Positions 44,727 to 55,908 of a DNA stretch of 64,000 bases are shown piece by piece. The DNA comes from Ypsolopha sequella (Eukaryota; Arthropoda; Insecta; Lepidoptera; Ypsolophidae). The DNA lies in the NCBI GenBank assembly GCA_934047225.1, contig OW203992.1, positions 2,035,501-2,099,500 on the forward strand, read 5' to 3'. How positions within the stretch are numbered: position 1 is the stretch's first letter; every line of letters begins with the position of its first letter. Under the pieces are notes generated by a model. It saw only the letters and a program-made list of their open reading frames with translations, was not told where the DNA came from and made no database searches. The position numbers and the translations under genes were made by a program.

Positions 44727-45790
44727 GCGTTATTCACGCTGTCGCTCGCGTTGCCCGCCGCTCCCGTTTTTGTCGGTTTTTTGTGCACAAGTCGAATTGC
44801 GTGCGACGCGAAGAGTGTTGCGATGAGTGAGGCGAGTGGAGCAGTGTGTGGCTGGGTAGGGCAACATTGCGGTAACGTGAAGAATGTAGCGATGAGTGAG
44901 GCGAGTGGAGCAGTGTGTGACTGGGTAGGGCAACATCGCGGTAACGTGAAGAGTGTAGCGATGAGTGAGGCGAGTGGAGCAGTGTGTGACTGGGTAGGGC
45001 AACATTGCGGTAACGTGAAGAGTGTAGCGATGAGTGAGGCGAGTGAAGCAGTGTGTGACTGGGTAGGGCAACATTGCGGTAACGTGAAGAGTGTAGCGAT
45101 GAGTGAGGCGAGTGGAGCAGTGTGTGACTGGGTAGGGCAACATTGCGGTAACGTGAAGAGTGTATCGATGAGTGAGGCGAGTGGAGCAGTGTGTGACTGG
45201 GTAGGGCAACATCGCGGTAACGTGAAGAATGTAGCGATGAGTGAGGCGAGTGGAGCAGTGTGTGACTGGGTAGGGCAACATCGCGGTAACGTGAAGAATG
45301 TAGCGATGAGTGAGGCGAGTGGAGCAGTGTGTGACTGAGTAGGGCAACATTGCGGTAACGTGAAGAGTGTAGCGATGAGTGAGGCGAGTGGAGCAGTGTG
45401 TGACTGGGTAGGGCAACATTGCGGTAACGTGAAGAGTGTATCGATGAGTGAGGCGAGTGGAGCAGTGTGTGACTGGGTAGGGCAACATCGCGGTAACGTG
45501 AAGAATGTAGCGATGAGTGAGGCGAGTGGAGCAGTGTGTGACTGGGCAGGGCAACATCGCGGTAACGTGAAGAGTGTAGCGATGAGTGAGGCGAGTGGAG
45601 CAGTGTGTGACTGGGCAGGGCAACATCGCGGTAACGTGAAGAGTGTAGCGATGAGTGAGGCGAGTGGAGCAGTGTGTGACTGGGCAGGGCAACATCGCGG
45701 TAACGTGAAGAGTGTATGCGTTATTGACGCTACCGCTCGCGTCGCCCACCGCTCCCGTTTTTGTCACTTTTTTGTGCGCAAGTCAAAGGC
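44727..45790. repeat. 69-bp tandem array (13 copies) bracketed by 72-bp direct repeats
   Basis: The unit starts gtgaagagtgtagcgatgag. Thirteen copies run from about 44809 to 45716. A flanking sequence starting gcgttattcacgctgtcgct (44727) recurs as gcgttattgacgctaccgct (45718) at the other edge. Because 69 is divisible by 3, reading frames stay open on both strands (345 codons on minus, 205 on plus); these are not called genes. Confidence 0.93.
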
Positions 45791-46398
45791 CCGGCAATAT
45801 GACGACAAGAAGCCGGCCACACACTCGCGCGATACGCGCACGCAGTAGCGAGTATACGCGAGTTTTATTATTTGCGACAGAAGGAATTTTTTGACGTTAT
45901 TTAATTTTGTTTTATCTCTACCTATATTTTAAAGACAGGCGAGTTTCAAATTTAGTCAAATTGTTGTACAGTGGAGATCTCTTCAAACTAGATACTTGCA
46001 GCACTAAATTAGCCCCTATAGTGAAGTGTATAAGATAGGTACCTACAAACTTCAATGTGTAAAGGTAAACGTGATCTCCACTGTACAGAACAAGACCGGT
46101 ACCAGTTACCACGGCAAAAGATACTCTAAAGAAAAACAACAAATAACAAAAATTAGGGTTCCGTACCCAGAGGGTGCTGAATAGTGTGTCAAGTGCTACC
46201 ATTTTGGAGCCTTGATTTTTGTCACCTTGATTTTGCTATTATGACATTTAATTTTATATTGCTGTTATCCATGTTTATAGGGTTCGGTAATTGTATTGTA
46301 TGGTGGTATGGAACTTTGTGCGCGAGTCCAAGAGCGGATCCAGGGGGGAGGAGTCATGGGGGTCATGACCCCCCCTGGGCCTAGGTCAACCTTATTTT

Positions 46399-47383
46399 TC
46401 ACTTTGCCCACTCGTCCTTAGGGGTCTTATCGAAGGCCTTTTGAAACGCAGCTACTGCTTCCGCGGCGTCTATAAAACGTTTTCCTCGAAGTGTTTCTTT
46501 TATTTTCATGAATAAATAAAAATCGCAAGGTGCGAAGTCTGAGCGATACGGCGGTTGACCCAGTAATTCCACGTCTGACGTCGCCAAATAGTCTATCATT
46601 TGCTTGGCGGTGTGCGACGAGGCGTTGTCGTGGTGAAGGAAGATCCTACTGCGAGGTCGTTTCTCCCGAACTTTTTCCAAGACAAGTGGCAAACAATTGT
46701 TAGTTTACCACTCTGCAGTAACTGTTTTTCGATCCTCTAAAACAATTGTTGCGTAATGACCTGTCCTTCCGAAGAACAAGGCCACCATCTTTTTTCCCAC
46801 GCTTCGATCTCCTTTCACTTTAGTTGGCAACTCCTCGGAAGGAAACACCCCCACAGATGACTGTATTTTAGTTTCAGGATCATAATAGTAAATCCAGCTT
46901 TCGTCACCTGTAAGTATGTCAAACACAGCATTTGAGTTAAATCTTTGAACCATTCAAACGGCACCAATCAACACGACGGAGTTTTTGGGCCTCTGTCAAA
47001 TTATGAGGTATCCACCGGGCACAAAGCTTCCTGACCGCTAAATGTTTATGGAGGATTTTGTGCACTTGACTTATACCGATGCCTAAGCTTGTCCGAATCT
47101 GCTGATAGGTCACTCTTTTGTCAGTCACTATCATACGCCGCACAACACTGATGTTATCTTCAGTCGTCGCCGCAGAAGGCCGTCCCTCCGGCAGATCATC
47201 GGTGAGATTAGTGCGACCACGGTTAAACCAGTTGTAAACAATGGCACGAGATGGGGCTTCATCGTCAAAGGCCAATCGAAGTCTATCATAACTTTCTTGT
47301 TGATTTAAATGACATCGAAAGTCATAAAAAATAATTGCACGAAAATTTTCTCGCGGTAATTCATGCTGACGTGACACAGACAA
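46399..47383 (-). pseudogene. Mariner (DD34D) transposase, broken
   Basis: It once catalysed cut-and-paste transposition at TA sites. The minus strand shows an N-terminal HTH region ('QQESYDRLRLAFDDEAPSRA', 'GRPSAATTEDNISVVRRMI'), catalytic D in 'LTGDESWIYYYDP', catalytic D in 'FLHHDNASSHTA' and the third D in 'PYRSDFAPCDFYLF', exactly 34 residues after the second. Lesions: a one-base insertion near 46955 (after 'DWCR'), a TAA at 46707-46705 (after 'VTAEW'), and loss of the last ~30 residues after 'PKDEWAK' at 46399. It is non-functional. Confidence 0.93.
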
Positions 47384-47544
47384 TTTTCAATTTGCCGCCA
47401 AATCGTAAAACAATTGATAAATGAATAAAATACATACACAATAATATTGGCAAAGAGTTCCATTTTCAAAATTTGAACTTATTTTTTTATTATTACGTTG
47501 TCAAGTGGCCAGTTCTAAAAATTTTTAGTGTCGACCACGTATAG

Positions 47545-48360
47545 GCAATGGGTGATGGATGAAATCATTAAAAGTGCCTGAATATTTTTTTGTTGATAGG
47601 AATAACCTTCCCCATAAGAGGAAAAAAAAACTAAATTTTTTAGGTGGCTTTAATTACATTAAAAAATATAAAAACTTTTAAATTTTAGATATACGGGGCT
47701 ATACAGCTGCATACGAATACTTCCTTTGCCTGCATATAAAAAACCCTTTATTAATCTATACGAGTAGTAACAAAATGACACCAAAACATAACCTCTCGTG
47801 TTGTTATTCTTTTATGGTATTTTGTTTAATTTTGCGACTGCTTACTCACACCTGATGGTGACATGATGGCACAAAACATGTTTTATTGGGTTCTCTCCAA
47901 CGTTGGTGTTCTTCAGTATCCATTGTGTAGAGCACTAATACACAAAAACCAGAAGAAAAACACAATAGTCCAGTTTCAGTTCCAGTGGTCGTCGTAGTGG
48001 CTATCAAGATCTAATCCAGGGTACAAGGCGTAGGTAGTCGTCGAAGCAGGCAAATTCAAAGGTCAGGTGTGAGTAAGCAGTCGCAAAATTAAACAAAATA
48101 CCATAAAAGAATAACAACACGAGAGGTTATGTTTTGGTGTCATTTTGTTACCATAGATTAATAACGGTTTTTTTATATGCAGGCAAAGGAAGTATTCGTA
48201 TGCAGCTGTATAGCTCCGTATATCCAAAATTTAAAAGTTTTTATATTTTTTAATGTAATTAAAGCCACCTAAAAAAATTTGTTTTTTTTTCCTCGTATGG
48301 GGAAGGTTATTCCTATCAACAAAAAAATATTCAGGCACTTTTAATGATTTCATCCATCTT
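47545..48360. mobile_element. 0.8-kb foldback element
   Basis: Arms of about 300 bp: gatggatgaaatcattaaaa at the left (47554) against its complement near 48340, through to cgactgcttactcacacctg (47837) against its complement (48070). The arms differ at scattered sites (for example cccataagagg against cctcgtatggg). The loop of about 200 bp is non-coding. Confidence 0.9.
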
Positions 48361-48709
48361 TGTATTCCTTATTCTGAGCTTCCATCACCCATTAAATCTT
48401 TGACTGCTAAAAAAAAGGCTGTTTTACATCTCAGGACCCAGTAGGCGTGCAGGCTAGACCAACCGTTCCGGACATATGAACCGTTAAAGTTTTGACATAA
48501 AAAAATTCGAGAAGTGCCGTGAGACACCCGGTGGGAACAAAGTTTTTTTATTGGAATTTTGGAGCCTGTGACCCCCCCCTGGCTCGCAGGCTGGATCCGC
48601 CCTTGCGCGAGTCCAACTCGTAATTGACCAAATTATTTTGTATTTATTTTCACTTGCCTAGATCTTGAAAACGTTTAAAAAAACTAATATAAAATACAGA
48701 TATACATAC

Positions 48710-48840
48710 ATATACTCACGCCTGTCTCCCAGAGGGGTAGCAGAGATTACAGATTTCCATCTTCTACGATCCTGACATACCTCTTTCGCCTCTTCCACAT
48801 ACATCAATGTAGTCATACAAGCTCTTCTTCTTGAAATTAA
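48710..48840 (-). pseudogene. 3' end of a LINE (VEEAKEVCQDR-type C-terminus)
   Basis: The minus frame encodes 'RRRACMTTLMYVEEAKEVCQ' and 'DRRRWKSVISATPLGDRR', followed by the cgtgagtatatgtatg 3' tail. It is related to 30340-30475. The 34-bp minisatellite abuts its upstream side, at about 48850. Confidence 0.65.
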
Positions 48841-48851
48841 AATATACATAG

Positions 48852-49315
48852 TTGAGATACTAGTTTGGTATCCAAACGCCACATGTTGAGATACTAGTTT
48901 GGTATCCAAACACCACCTGTTGAGATACCAGTTTGGTATCCAAACACCACTTGTTGAGATACTAGTTTGGTATCCAAACACCACATGTTGAGATACTAGT
49001 TCGGTATCCAAACACCACTTGTTGAGATACTAGTTTGGTATCCAAACACCACTTGTTGAGATACTAGTTTGGTATCCAAACACCACATGTTGAGATACTA
49101 GTTTGGTATCCAAACACCACATGTTGAGATACTAGTTTGGTATCCAAACACCACTTGTTGAGATACTAGTTTGGTATCCAAACACCACTTGTTGAGATAC
49201 TAGTTTGGTATCCAAACACCACTTGTTGAGATACTAGTTTGGTATCCAAACACCACTTGTTGAGATACTAGTTTAGTGTCCAAACACCACTTGTTGAGAT
49301 ACTAGTTTGGTAGCT
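48852..49315. repeat. 34-bp tandem array, about 13.6 copies
   Basis: The unit is acttgttgagatactagttt plus ggtatccaaacacc. Each unit contains gtttgg-tat-ccaaac, a 6-bp stem. Variation is mainly cttgt/catgt. Confidence 0.95.
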
Positions 49316-49489
49316 AAACAAATACAGTAAGAATAGAGCTTGAAACAGGTTGAAAATAAATAAGAGGTCTTTAGTAAACATAACTTTCAATAAACGGTGT
49401 GTTCTGAACGATACCTTTTCACGGAATTAATTAGTACTTAGTGAGTATGTTTAAGGATTTTTGTACAATATTTACTTACCTATACATAC

Positions 49490-49850
49490 CAGGGGTCGGC
49501 AACCTTATGACATAGGAGGGCCACAAATAATACGAGAGGATCAGCGAGGGCCGCATATAATAAATAACGCATTAGTCAATTTCGTATCATATTTATTGTT
49601 GTTTAAAACACAATTTATTATTAAAATCTAATGTGATTTTTGCAGCTGCATTTGACTTGCATTTTAGACGTGAGAAAGTACAGTATTAGGTCTAAATGTG
49701 CATACGTTAACTGAGAACTCTGCTTGCTTTTTCGTTAGTTAGTTCAGAATGGAAATGTCTGCTCACACAAATATGTACAACCAAACACAGTGCAAACAAC
49801 AAAACATGCAGTGATTGGGAACTTTGAGGGCCGCCGGTTGCCGACCCCTG
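49490..49850. mobile_element. hAT-type non-autonomous element
   Basis: Terminal inverted repeats caggggtcggcaacc and ggttgccgacccctg are classic for one hAT group, and the sub-terminal gagggccgc words fit as well. It is 361 bp and non-coding. A clean 8-bp target duplication is not visible (atacatac against gcctatac). Confidence 0.82.
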
Positions 49851-50033
49851 GCCTATACCATAGACTAAGTATTATATAGACTGACAACTCGCATAAAAGC
49901 TTCCATACAAAAGGGTATAAGGGGTCATAATTTCAAGAACTGCGGGCCATAATGATTTATCAACTACATGTGTACCAACGGCTTGCTTGTATACCAATTT
50001 GCATTTTTTTCTCTACCATTCTCTATTATATAC

Positions 50034-50058
50034 CAGAGAATATAAAGTATTACTACGT
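50034..50058. repeat. Dispersed motif gaatataaagtattactacg
   Basis: Four copies of this word occur in the window: 8543-8562 and 50037-50056 (plus), about 52626-52645 and 54505-54524 (minus). The flanks cag/aga before and ta(gta) after are also shared. It is probably the end of a short dispersed element whose other boundary I could not place. Confidence 0.55.
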
Positions 50059-50231
50059 TTTATGGTAATAACCAAATAAAGAAGTTTCCATTGGCGCGAA
50101 AAAAAAAACTTGTGTAAATGATTGTAAGATAATAAAAATATATTCAAAATGAAATTATTTTAATATCTTGAAAAATTACGAAGTTTTTCAATTAAAATAC
50201 TGTGTCCCGTACAAATTAAAAATAGACAGTA

Positions 50232-50474
50232 ACTTACGGTCCGTAATTATGGTGTCCGTAGGTATGGTGTCCGTAAGTTTGGTGTCCATAAGTATGGTAT
50301 TCGTAAGAAATACTTTAAATTCCCTGCCGTAAGTATGGTGTTCGTAAGTTTGGTGTCCGTAAAAGTATGGTGTTCGTAAGCAGTACTTTATATTCCCTGC
50401 CGTAAGTTTGGTGTCCGTAACCATGGTGTCCATAAGTATGGTGTCCGTAAGTATGGTGTCGGTAAGCGTATCTA
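50232..50474. repeat. 15-bp minisatellite with a duplicated spacer
   Basis: Units of taagtatggtgtccg and variants, interrupted twice by a nearly identical spacer with actttaaattccctgccg (50310) and actttatattccctgccg (50381). Confidence 0.85.
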
Positions 50475-50640
50475 ATCGAGTACCAGCATGACATAATGAT
50501 GATAACAATAACAAAAATAAAGCCCCTTGTTTTAGAAGTAACTTTTGTCCTTCCCATGCTGGTACTCAATGGTTACCGACACCAGACTTACTGACACGGA
50601 CAAAGTCGCGCGGGCGAATAATTACAAGTATTCGTAAAAT

Positions 50641-50940
50641 TTAGAAGCGGTATCGCAGCCGGATTGTGAAATACCCGCCTTTTTCTAATTAATCAACAAA
50701 ACCTTATTACCTACGTACACAGAAATCAGAATACGTATTGTGTAATTATAATTATGTATGTTGCTATCGCAACGCAAATAGAATTTCAAACATTTTGAAT
50801 AGAATCAGAAACTTTAATTCACAGAAACCAAGGGAAACTTTGCGAATCTACTTACACAATACATAGGTAAGGTTTTGTTGAGTAACTATTGGGTGAATTT
50901 TTAATTTAATTTCGTAATCCGGCTGCGAAACCTGTCTTAA
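50641..50940. mobile_element. MITE family E, copy 2
   Basis: Matches 34733-35043 at both ends (agcggtatcgcagccggatt; ccggctgcgaaacctgtctt) and at aaaaccttattacctacgt. It has an additional internal stretch around 50725-50745. Confidence 0.85.
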
Positions 50941-53870
50941 TACTACTAATAAAAACTGTTCGACTTTTGTGCGAGTCTACATAGTTGAGACAAGTTAAAT
51001 CTAGTGTGTTGATGTAAATCACTTCTTACGGAAGTGTTAGCTAAGTCGCCATTTGCATATGATCAGTTTTGCAGAAAGAGATATTAGTTAATTCACCTCG
51101 GCAAATTATATAAATGGCAAAATTACATTACTATTGCATTTTACGACCTAAATAACTCACTCTAGATGAAAAAAACTCCCGGGATCTCCCGGAAAAAGCC
51201 ATCTCGAATTCTGAACTTGCGGTCAAGATTGAGCATGCTAACATCAAAATTTGAGTTCAGCAGGGGCTCTACCGCGTAATTCTCATTTGTATCAACTTCA
51301 AGCAAATGCATGCGAAATTCAACGCGTGCAAAAGAGATGGCATGTCAGGCGGGCTTCGTCGCACGCACGACAAATTTCAATCTCAAGTTGATGTTGATGA
51401 AAATGAGAATTACGCGGTATACCCACAGGTCCAAATTATTAAAAATAGCTCATTGGGCCAATGTTTCCCTAATCACAGAATTCATAAAATGACCCTTTTT
51501 GAGAAAAGTGAACCAGCGTGGAACTACTGAACAAATTTATTTGTGTTTGACTTTTTTAGTATAGTGTATTGTATTGTGAATTATTATTTTTTGAGTTTAT
51601 CCGACTTTAATCAATTTTCCGCCAGTGTGCGATTTCTTGAAATTTCAAGATTGTGTGTCACTGTATGTAATTGTAAAGTGCCCTATGGGTTTTGATGATA
51701 ATCAGTAAGTGGGATTTTAGATTTGAAAATAGAGTAGAAAAATCCAAAGAAATAATTAACTTTATTTTCACAAATAAGAATTTCCGTAACTTAATTACAA
51801 AACGATTTTTTTTTCAGGGAATATGCGCCATTTTAGAGCATAGTTTTCACTATTTTGGTATATAAATTAACCGTTATTTTTTATGATTTTTTAAGGTTAT
51901 GACGTCACTTGAGAGTTTTAGACATTATACCGCACAGATAATAATAATATAATACTAGTACGAATACGAACTTCTAATCTGCCTTCCAACTAGGGCCCGG
52001 AATCTAAGGGTTTGAGTGGTGCTTGTCCGTTATCTCCGGGTCGGACCGGGCGGTAAGGATGAGCCAGATACTCAAACACACCACAATGTGCAGAGAATGT
52101 TTTTTTTTTAAATATAAACTTTGTAAATATTTTTATCTTTGACTAAACATAAGGGAAGATCGGCTAACATCACACAAATCTCTACTCAAAAACGGCGCGA
52201 ATACCTGCGATGAGCTTGGTTGGTGTCGGCCAATCTACGTATCGCGTAGAGCGCTACCCCGCCCCCCTCTCCTGCTGAACTAATAGGCCACCGCGGGGAG
52301 TGTACTAGAATAATACGGACCATTCAACTGGTTGAGTTTTGAAATGGCCAATCTCGGGTCGATCTCCGTAAAATATTCGGCTTTTAAACAAAAATAATTA
52401 AAAGCAATGACTTTTTGACTTACGCATGATATGTAACTCCATCATGTTTATTACATTTCATGTAGTAAGTTTTGCACTTATCAAAAGCGCATCAGGCATT
52501 TTCAGCGTATAACAACAATAATCACTCGGGTAGAAAGCACAGACAAGACGTTCCGCGAGCGACTAGAGCGTACTGAGTAAATTTGTGTTAGTTTTGCTCT
52601 GCCAGTTATCGAGGCCCGGTACTACGTAGTAATACTTTATATTCTCTGCCGGTACCGTGTCTTCCCTTATGCTTTAGTCAAATATTTTTATCAGCTACTT
52701 ATACATTAAGTAAAAAAAAAGTTTGAACTAAGCACCATTCTTGCTCGAATCACTGACAAGGAAAAGATATCAATATCTTGCAATTTAGTGACATAATTGC
52801 ATACTCGCCATAAAAACTATTTTGTCTGTAAGTAGTACCTACGGATTAAAAACCGGAATATGACGACGTGATCTGTTGAGGACATAGAAATTTAATTTAG
52901 ATAATAACTGAGGGCAGTCAATTTGACCTATATAATATCAGCTATTGAACGTCGCTCTTGTAATGGAAGGATGTGATATTTCCGACATGATTTGATTTCA
53001 AAATAGTTTGATAAATATATTTTGTCACAAAAATTCATGTAACTGAAAAATCACTTTTGAACGCGCTCTAACGTATCAATGTAGACAATTGTAAGACGGA
53101 CTCCACACTTGCGAAGCATATTCAACACTGCTACGCATAAGTACAATATGGTATTTTTAGGGTCTTTATGTTTTCAAAGTCTTTAGAAATGCGCATTACA
53201 AAACCTAAGGCTTCAGTTGCTATGTTGTCAATGTGCAGATCAAATTTAAGTTTAGAATCCTGAACAATCCCTAGGTCACGCACCTTTAGTTAAGCTAACA
53301 GCAACATTAATTTAATTTTTGTAAAGTGTGTGCTGTAAAAAAATGATTACGAATCTTATCATGGAAACGGATGGTATTAAGAACGAACTGTTTTTGATAA
53401 TTCAATTTTAATTATCAAACTGGCAATAAAAACGAAATTTAATACGTAGATGTAAAATCTTGAAATCAACTTACAAAAAAAAAAACAACGGAAAAAGCTA
53501 TTGAATTATAGAAATTATGAACTCATGAATCTGTAAGAAAATTTCGGCAATTGCATAGGTATACCTATTATTACCTATAATTACCTCGTGAGCACGTATT
53601 TCTTGGTGGTCGTAACAGCCAAGGCTCGCGGTTGAGAGCGCGCTATTTTAAACTAAAAGTTGCGTCATACCCCCGACACTTCTTTGTCTTCGCTCAAGTT
53701 ATTTACCTACACTCTCACGCGCGCATCTGGCTCGTCCGCACACGCTTGTGTGTGTGCGTGAGCTAGTCTAGGGCTGGCAGCAAGCGTGTGAGCGTCGTCG
53801 ATCGAGAGGGACAACATTTATAGTCAGCAACTTATATGATTCTCTTCCTAAATTTTGGCGTGGTTAATCC
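50941..53870. other. No recognised gene; one short hairpin
   Basis: An imperfect inverted repeat (accgcgtaattctcatttgt at 51271 and its complement near 51410) is the only structure I recognise, apart from the dispersed motif copy at 52626. A CG-richer block with cacgcgcgcatctggctc (53700-53780) could be regulatory but has no adjacent coding exon that I can identify. Confidence 0.4.
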
Positions 53871-54740
53871 CTAGGTCCTAATTTGGTTCCCCGTGGATTA
53901 TTTTTGTATTAAAAATATATACATCGTCACGACTTGAATCAAATGCTCGAGGGGGTGTTAGAGGTGTTCCGAGTGTGAACTTTGAAATGCATGTCACAGT
54001 CCGCACTCGGTACACCCGCGTTTCACCTACAAATATTACGTCCCGACGTGATGGGTGGTGAGCTCTATCGCCGTACTTCGGGCACAAATAGACAATTTTT
54101 AGGACATGTTGAAATTTGCTCAGCTCGAACGGTGACACAAAAACAATCGATTTTTAAAATTTCAACTTAATGTTGAAATTCTTACCAACTGTTACACAAC
54201 TGCTTGAGAGTTGCAGTTAACGCCCTAAACCAATACATAAAAGAAAATACCTTGGTTTAGTTCATCGGCAGGAAATAAAAAAAATCTGCGTTCTTTATTT
54301 TTTGCTCCGTTTTCAATGCATCCATAAACACCACAAAAACGAACCATATTCATTAAAAATCAGTATCGTAATAAAACAAAAAACAAAATACGCGCGCAGT
54401 GAACGAGTGCTACTCGAGCTCTACGTGCCACCAGATTTCCACTAACTTGCGGGGGACCGCGGGGGATGTTAAATTCGCGCGGGGAGGAGAGTGTCGCTTC
54501 TTTACGTAGTAATACTTTATATTCTCTGGTTGCGTTGTGTTCAGTTGCGATTTATGCAAAATGAGGTGCTCAATCCGACTTTATATGTAGCCTTAAAAAA
54601 ATATATACCTCGAAGCGGTTTTCGAATGGTAATTATTGGCAAACACAAAAAGAGGCCAATAGCAATTACTCTGTCTAGACACTTTCAGATTATGAATTTT
54701 TAGATTGTGCTGTTGGATGCACGAGGCAAATCAAATTACT
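53871..54740. other. No recognised gene
   Basis: Open frames on both strands at 53878-54170 are short and match nothing I recognise. One dispersed motif copy lies at 54505. Confidence 0.4.
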
Positions 54741-55072
54741 GATATCGATACTGCTATAATTTTCGGTACTATATTTTTCGGTACTCTGTAAGTGCACCAG
54801 TTTTCGAGGTAAGGGAAGGCATACATTTTTTGTGGTTTTTCAAGTATTTCTCGAAATAGATGCAAGTAAATATAGCTAAACTATATATTTTTACAACCTG
54901 CTCTTTAATCACTGATAAACCATTTGATTAATTAATCAAAGGATAAACCCTATGGGTTTTTGTTGATTGTGCATTTTTGTAACTAGGTTAAGATTTTTGA
55001 AAATAAAGAAAAACATTTAAAAAAATATCTACAATTTTATACCCGTATTGAATTTGTATAAATTTTGTTTTT
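54741..55072 (+). mobile_element. AT-rich repeat flank, 5' of the Penelope-like insertion
   Basis: Blocks tttcggtac, gtttttcaagtatttctcga and atctacaattttatacccgt match the AT-rich 'gggttccgta' cluster at 24.9-26.9 kb. The matching sequence resumes after the insertion at 57251-57670 (ggtctaccagtttcggagat; gaggctgtgacatatggac). Confidence 0.6.
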
Positions 55073-55284
55073 ATTATAATATATATAATCGGGTCTACCG
55101 CGATCAATTTTTACCTTTTTACGAAAAGGGGGACGCCCGACGTTTCGAGACAGTTGCATGTCTCGTGGTCTACGGGAAACTGGCAAGTATGGCGAGGCGC
55201 AGTGATGAGATGCAGGTGACGACCGAAGTATTTTCCTTGTACCCGCAAAAACACTTTAGTCTTTAAAATTAATTGTTATCTTAT

Positions 55285-55908
55285 TCACGCACGGCACACA
55301 ACACTCACAGTATCCGGAGATGCACTAAGAGAAGAAACCCGCGATTTAAATTTCCCGATGACTGGACTCCATGTGGGAGACAATTTGAAACCATCCTCCC
55401 TATTGAAATTATTTGGATGTTTCTTGATTTCAATCGCTTCACGCACAATTCTAGGGTAGTAATGGCGATCGGTGGAGAGAATTTTCGGGTTATGCAGTTC
55501 TATCCAGTGGTTGGTCCCGGATTCTAAAAGATGTTCTGCTATCGCTGATTTGTACATCTGCCGGTTTTTCACAGCTGCTATGTGTTCCTTGACCCTTTCC
55601 TGTACGCTACGTTTTGTTTGGCCAATGTAGGAACTTCCACAGCTGCATTTTATCTTATAGACACCTGGATTTTGAAAAGGAATCACATCCTTTGGTGTGC
55701 GTAAATGGCCTGCCACTTTGGATAACGGAGTATATACAGTCTTAATGGAGTATTTATTTAATGCTGTTCCAATCTTATCCGTAATACCTTTGATATAGGG
55801 CATAAACGCTGGTTTTCTGTTAACCTCAGGACACTTTTCCTTTTTTGGTCTTGGATGTCGCCTCTTCGTCTGATATCCGTTTTGTCTGAGTACCTCCTGA
55901 ACATGTGA
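55285..55908 (-). pseudogene. Inverted partial copy of Penelope-like ORF (GIY-YIG part)
   Basis: The minus frame starts at '[20 protein letters not shown]' and runs through '[16 protein letters not shown]' to the same C-terminus and stop as the main copy. It differs at a few residues (for example YIGQ-T-KRS here against YIGQ-I-KRS). Upstream of 55908 the frame reads into the antisense of the main copy's reverse transcriptase. No RT domain, so not a working gene. Confidence 0.9.

Larger units (their letters stand above)
46153..48640 (+). mobile_element. 'gggttccgta' repeat split by a 2.3-kb nested insertion
   Basis: The host repeat starts agggttccgtacccagaggg (46155) and breaks at tgcgcgagtcca (46319-46330). 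The same 12 bases recur at 48604-48615 and the host sequence resumes (actcgtaattgacc). The insert (46331-48603) begins agagcggatccagggggg and ends cctggctcgcaggctggatccgcc, an imperfect inverted pair. It carries a mariner remnant and a foldback element. Confidence 0.65.

Noticed and set aside
44730..45767. 345-codon minus-strand frame and 205/162-codon plus frames
   Set aside because: They are the 69-bp tandem array read in frame; the unit is 3 x 23, so both strands stay open. No start context, domain or non-repetitive protein part.
48658..49011. 117-codon minus frame including the 34-bp array
   Set aside because: A minisatellite fused by chance to a LINE C-terminal remnant.
49490..49850. 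8-bp target duplication of the hAT-type element
   Set aside because: Flanks atacatac and gcctatac agree in only the last four bases, so a duplication is not supported even though the terminal repeats are clear.
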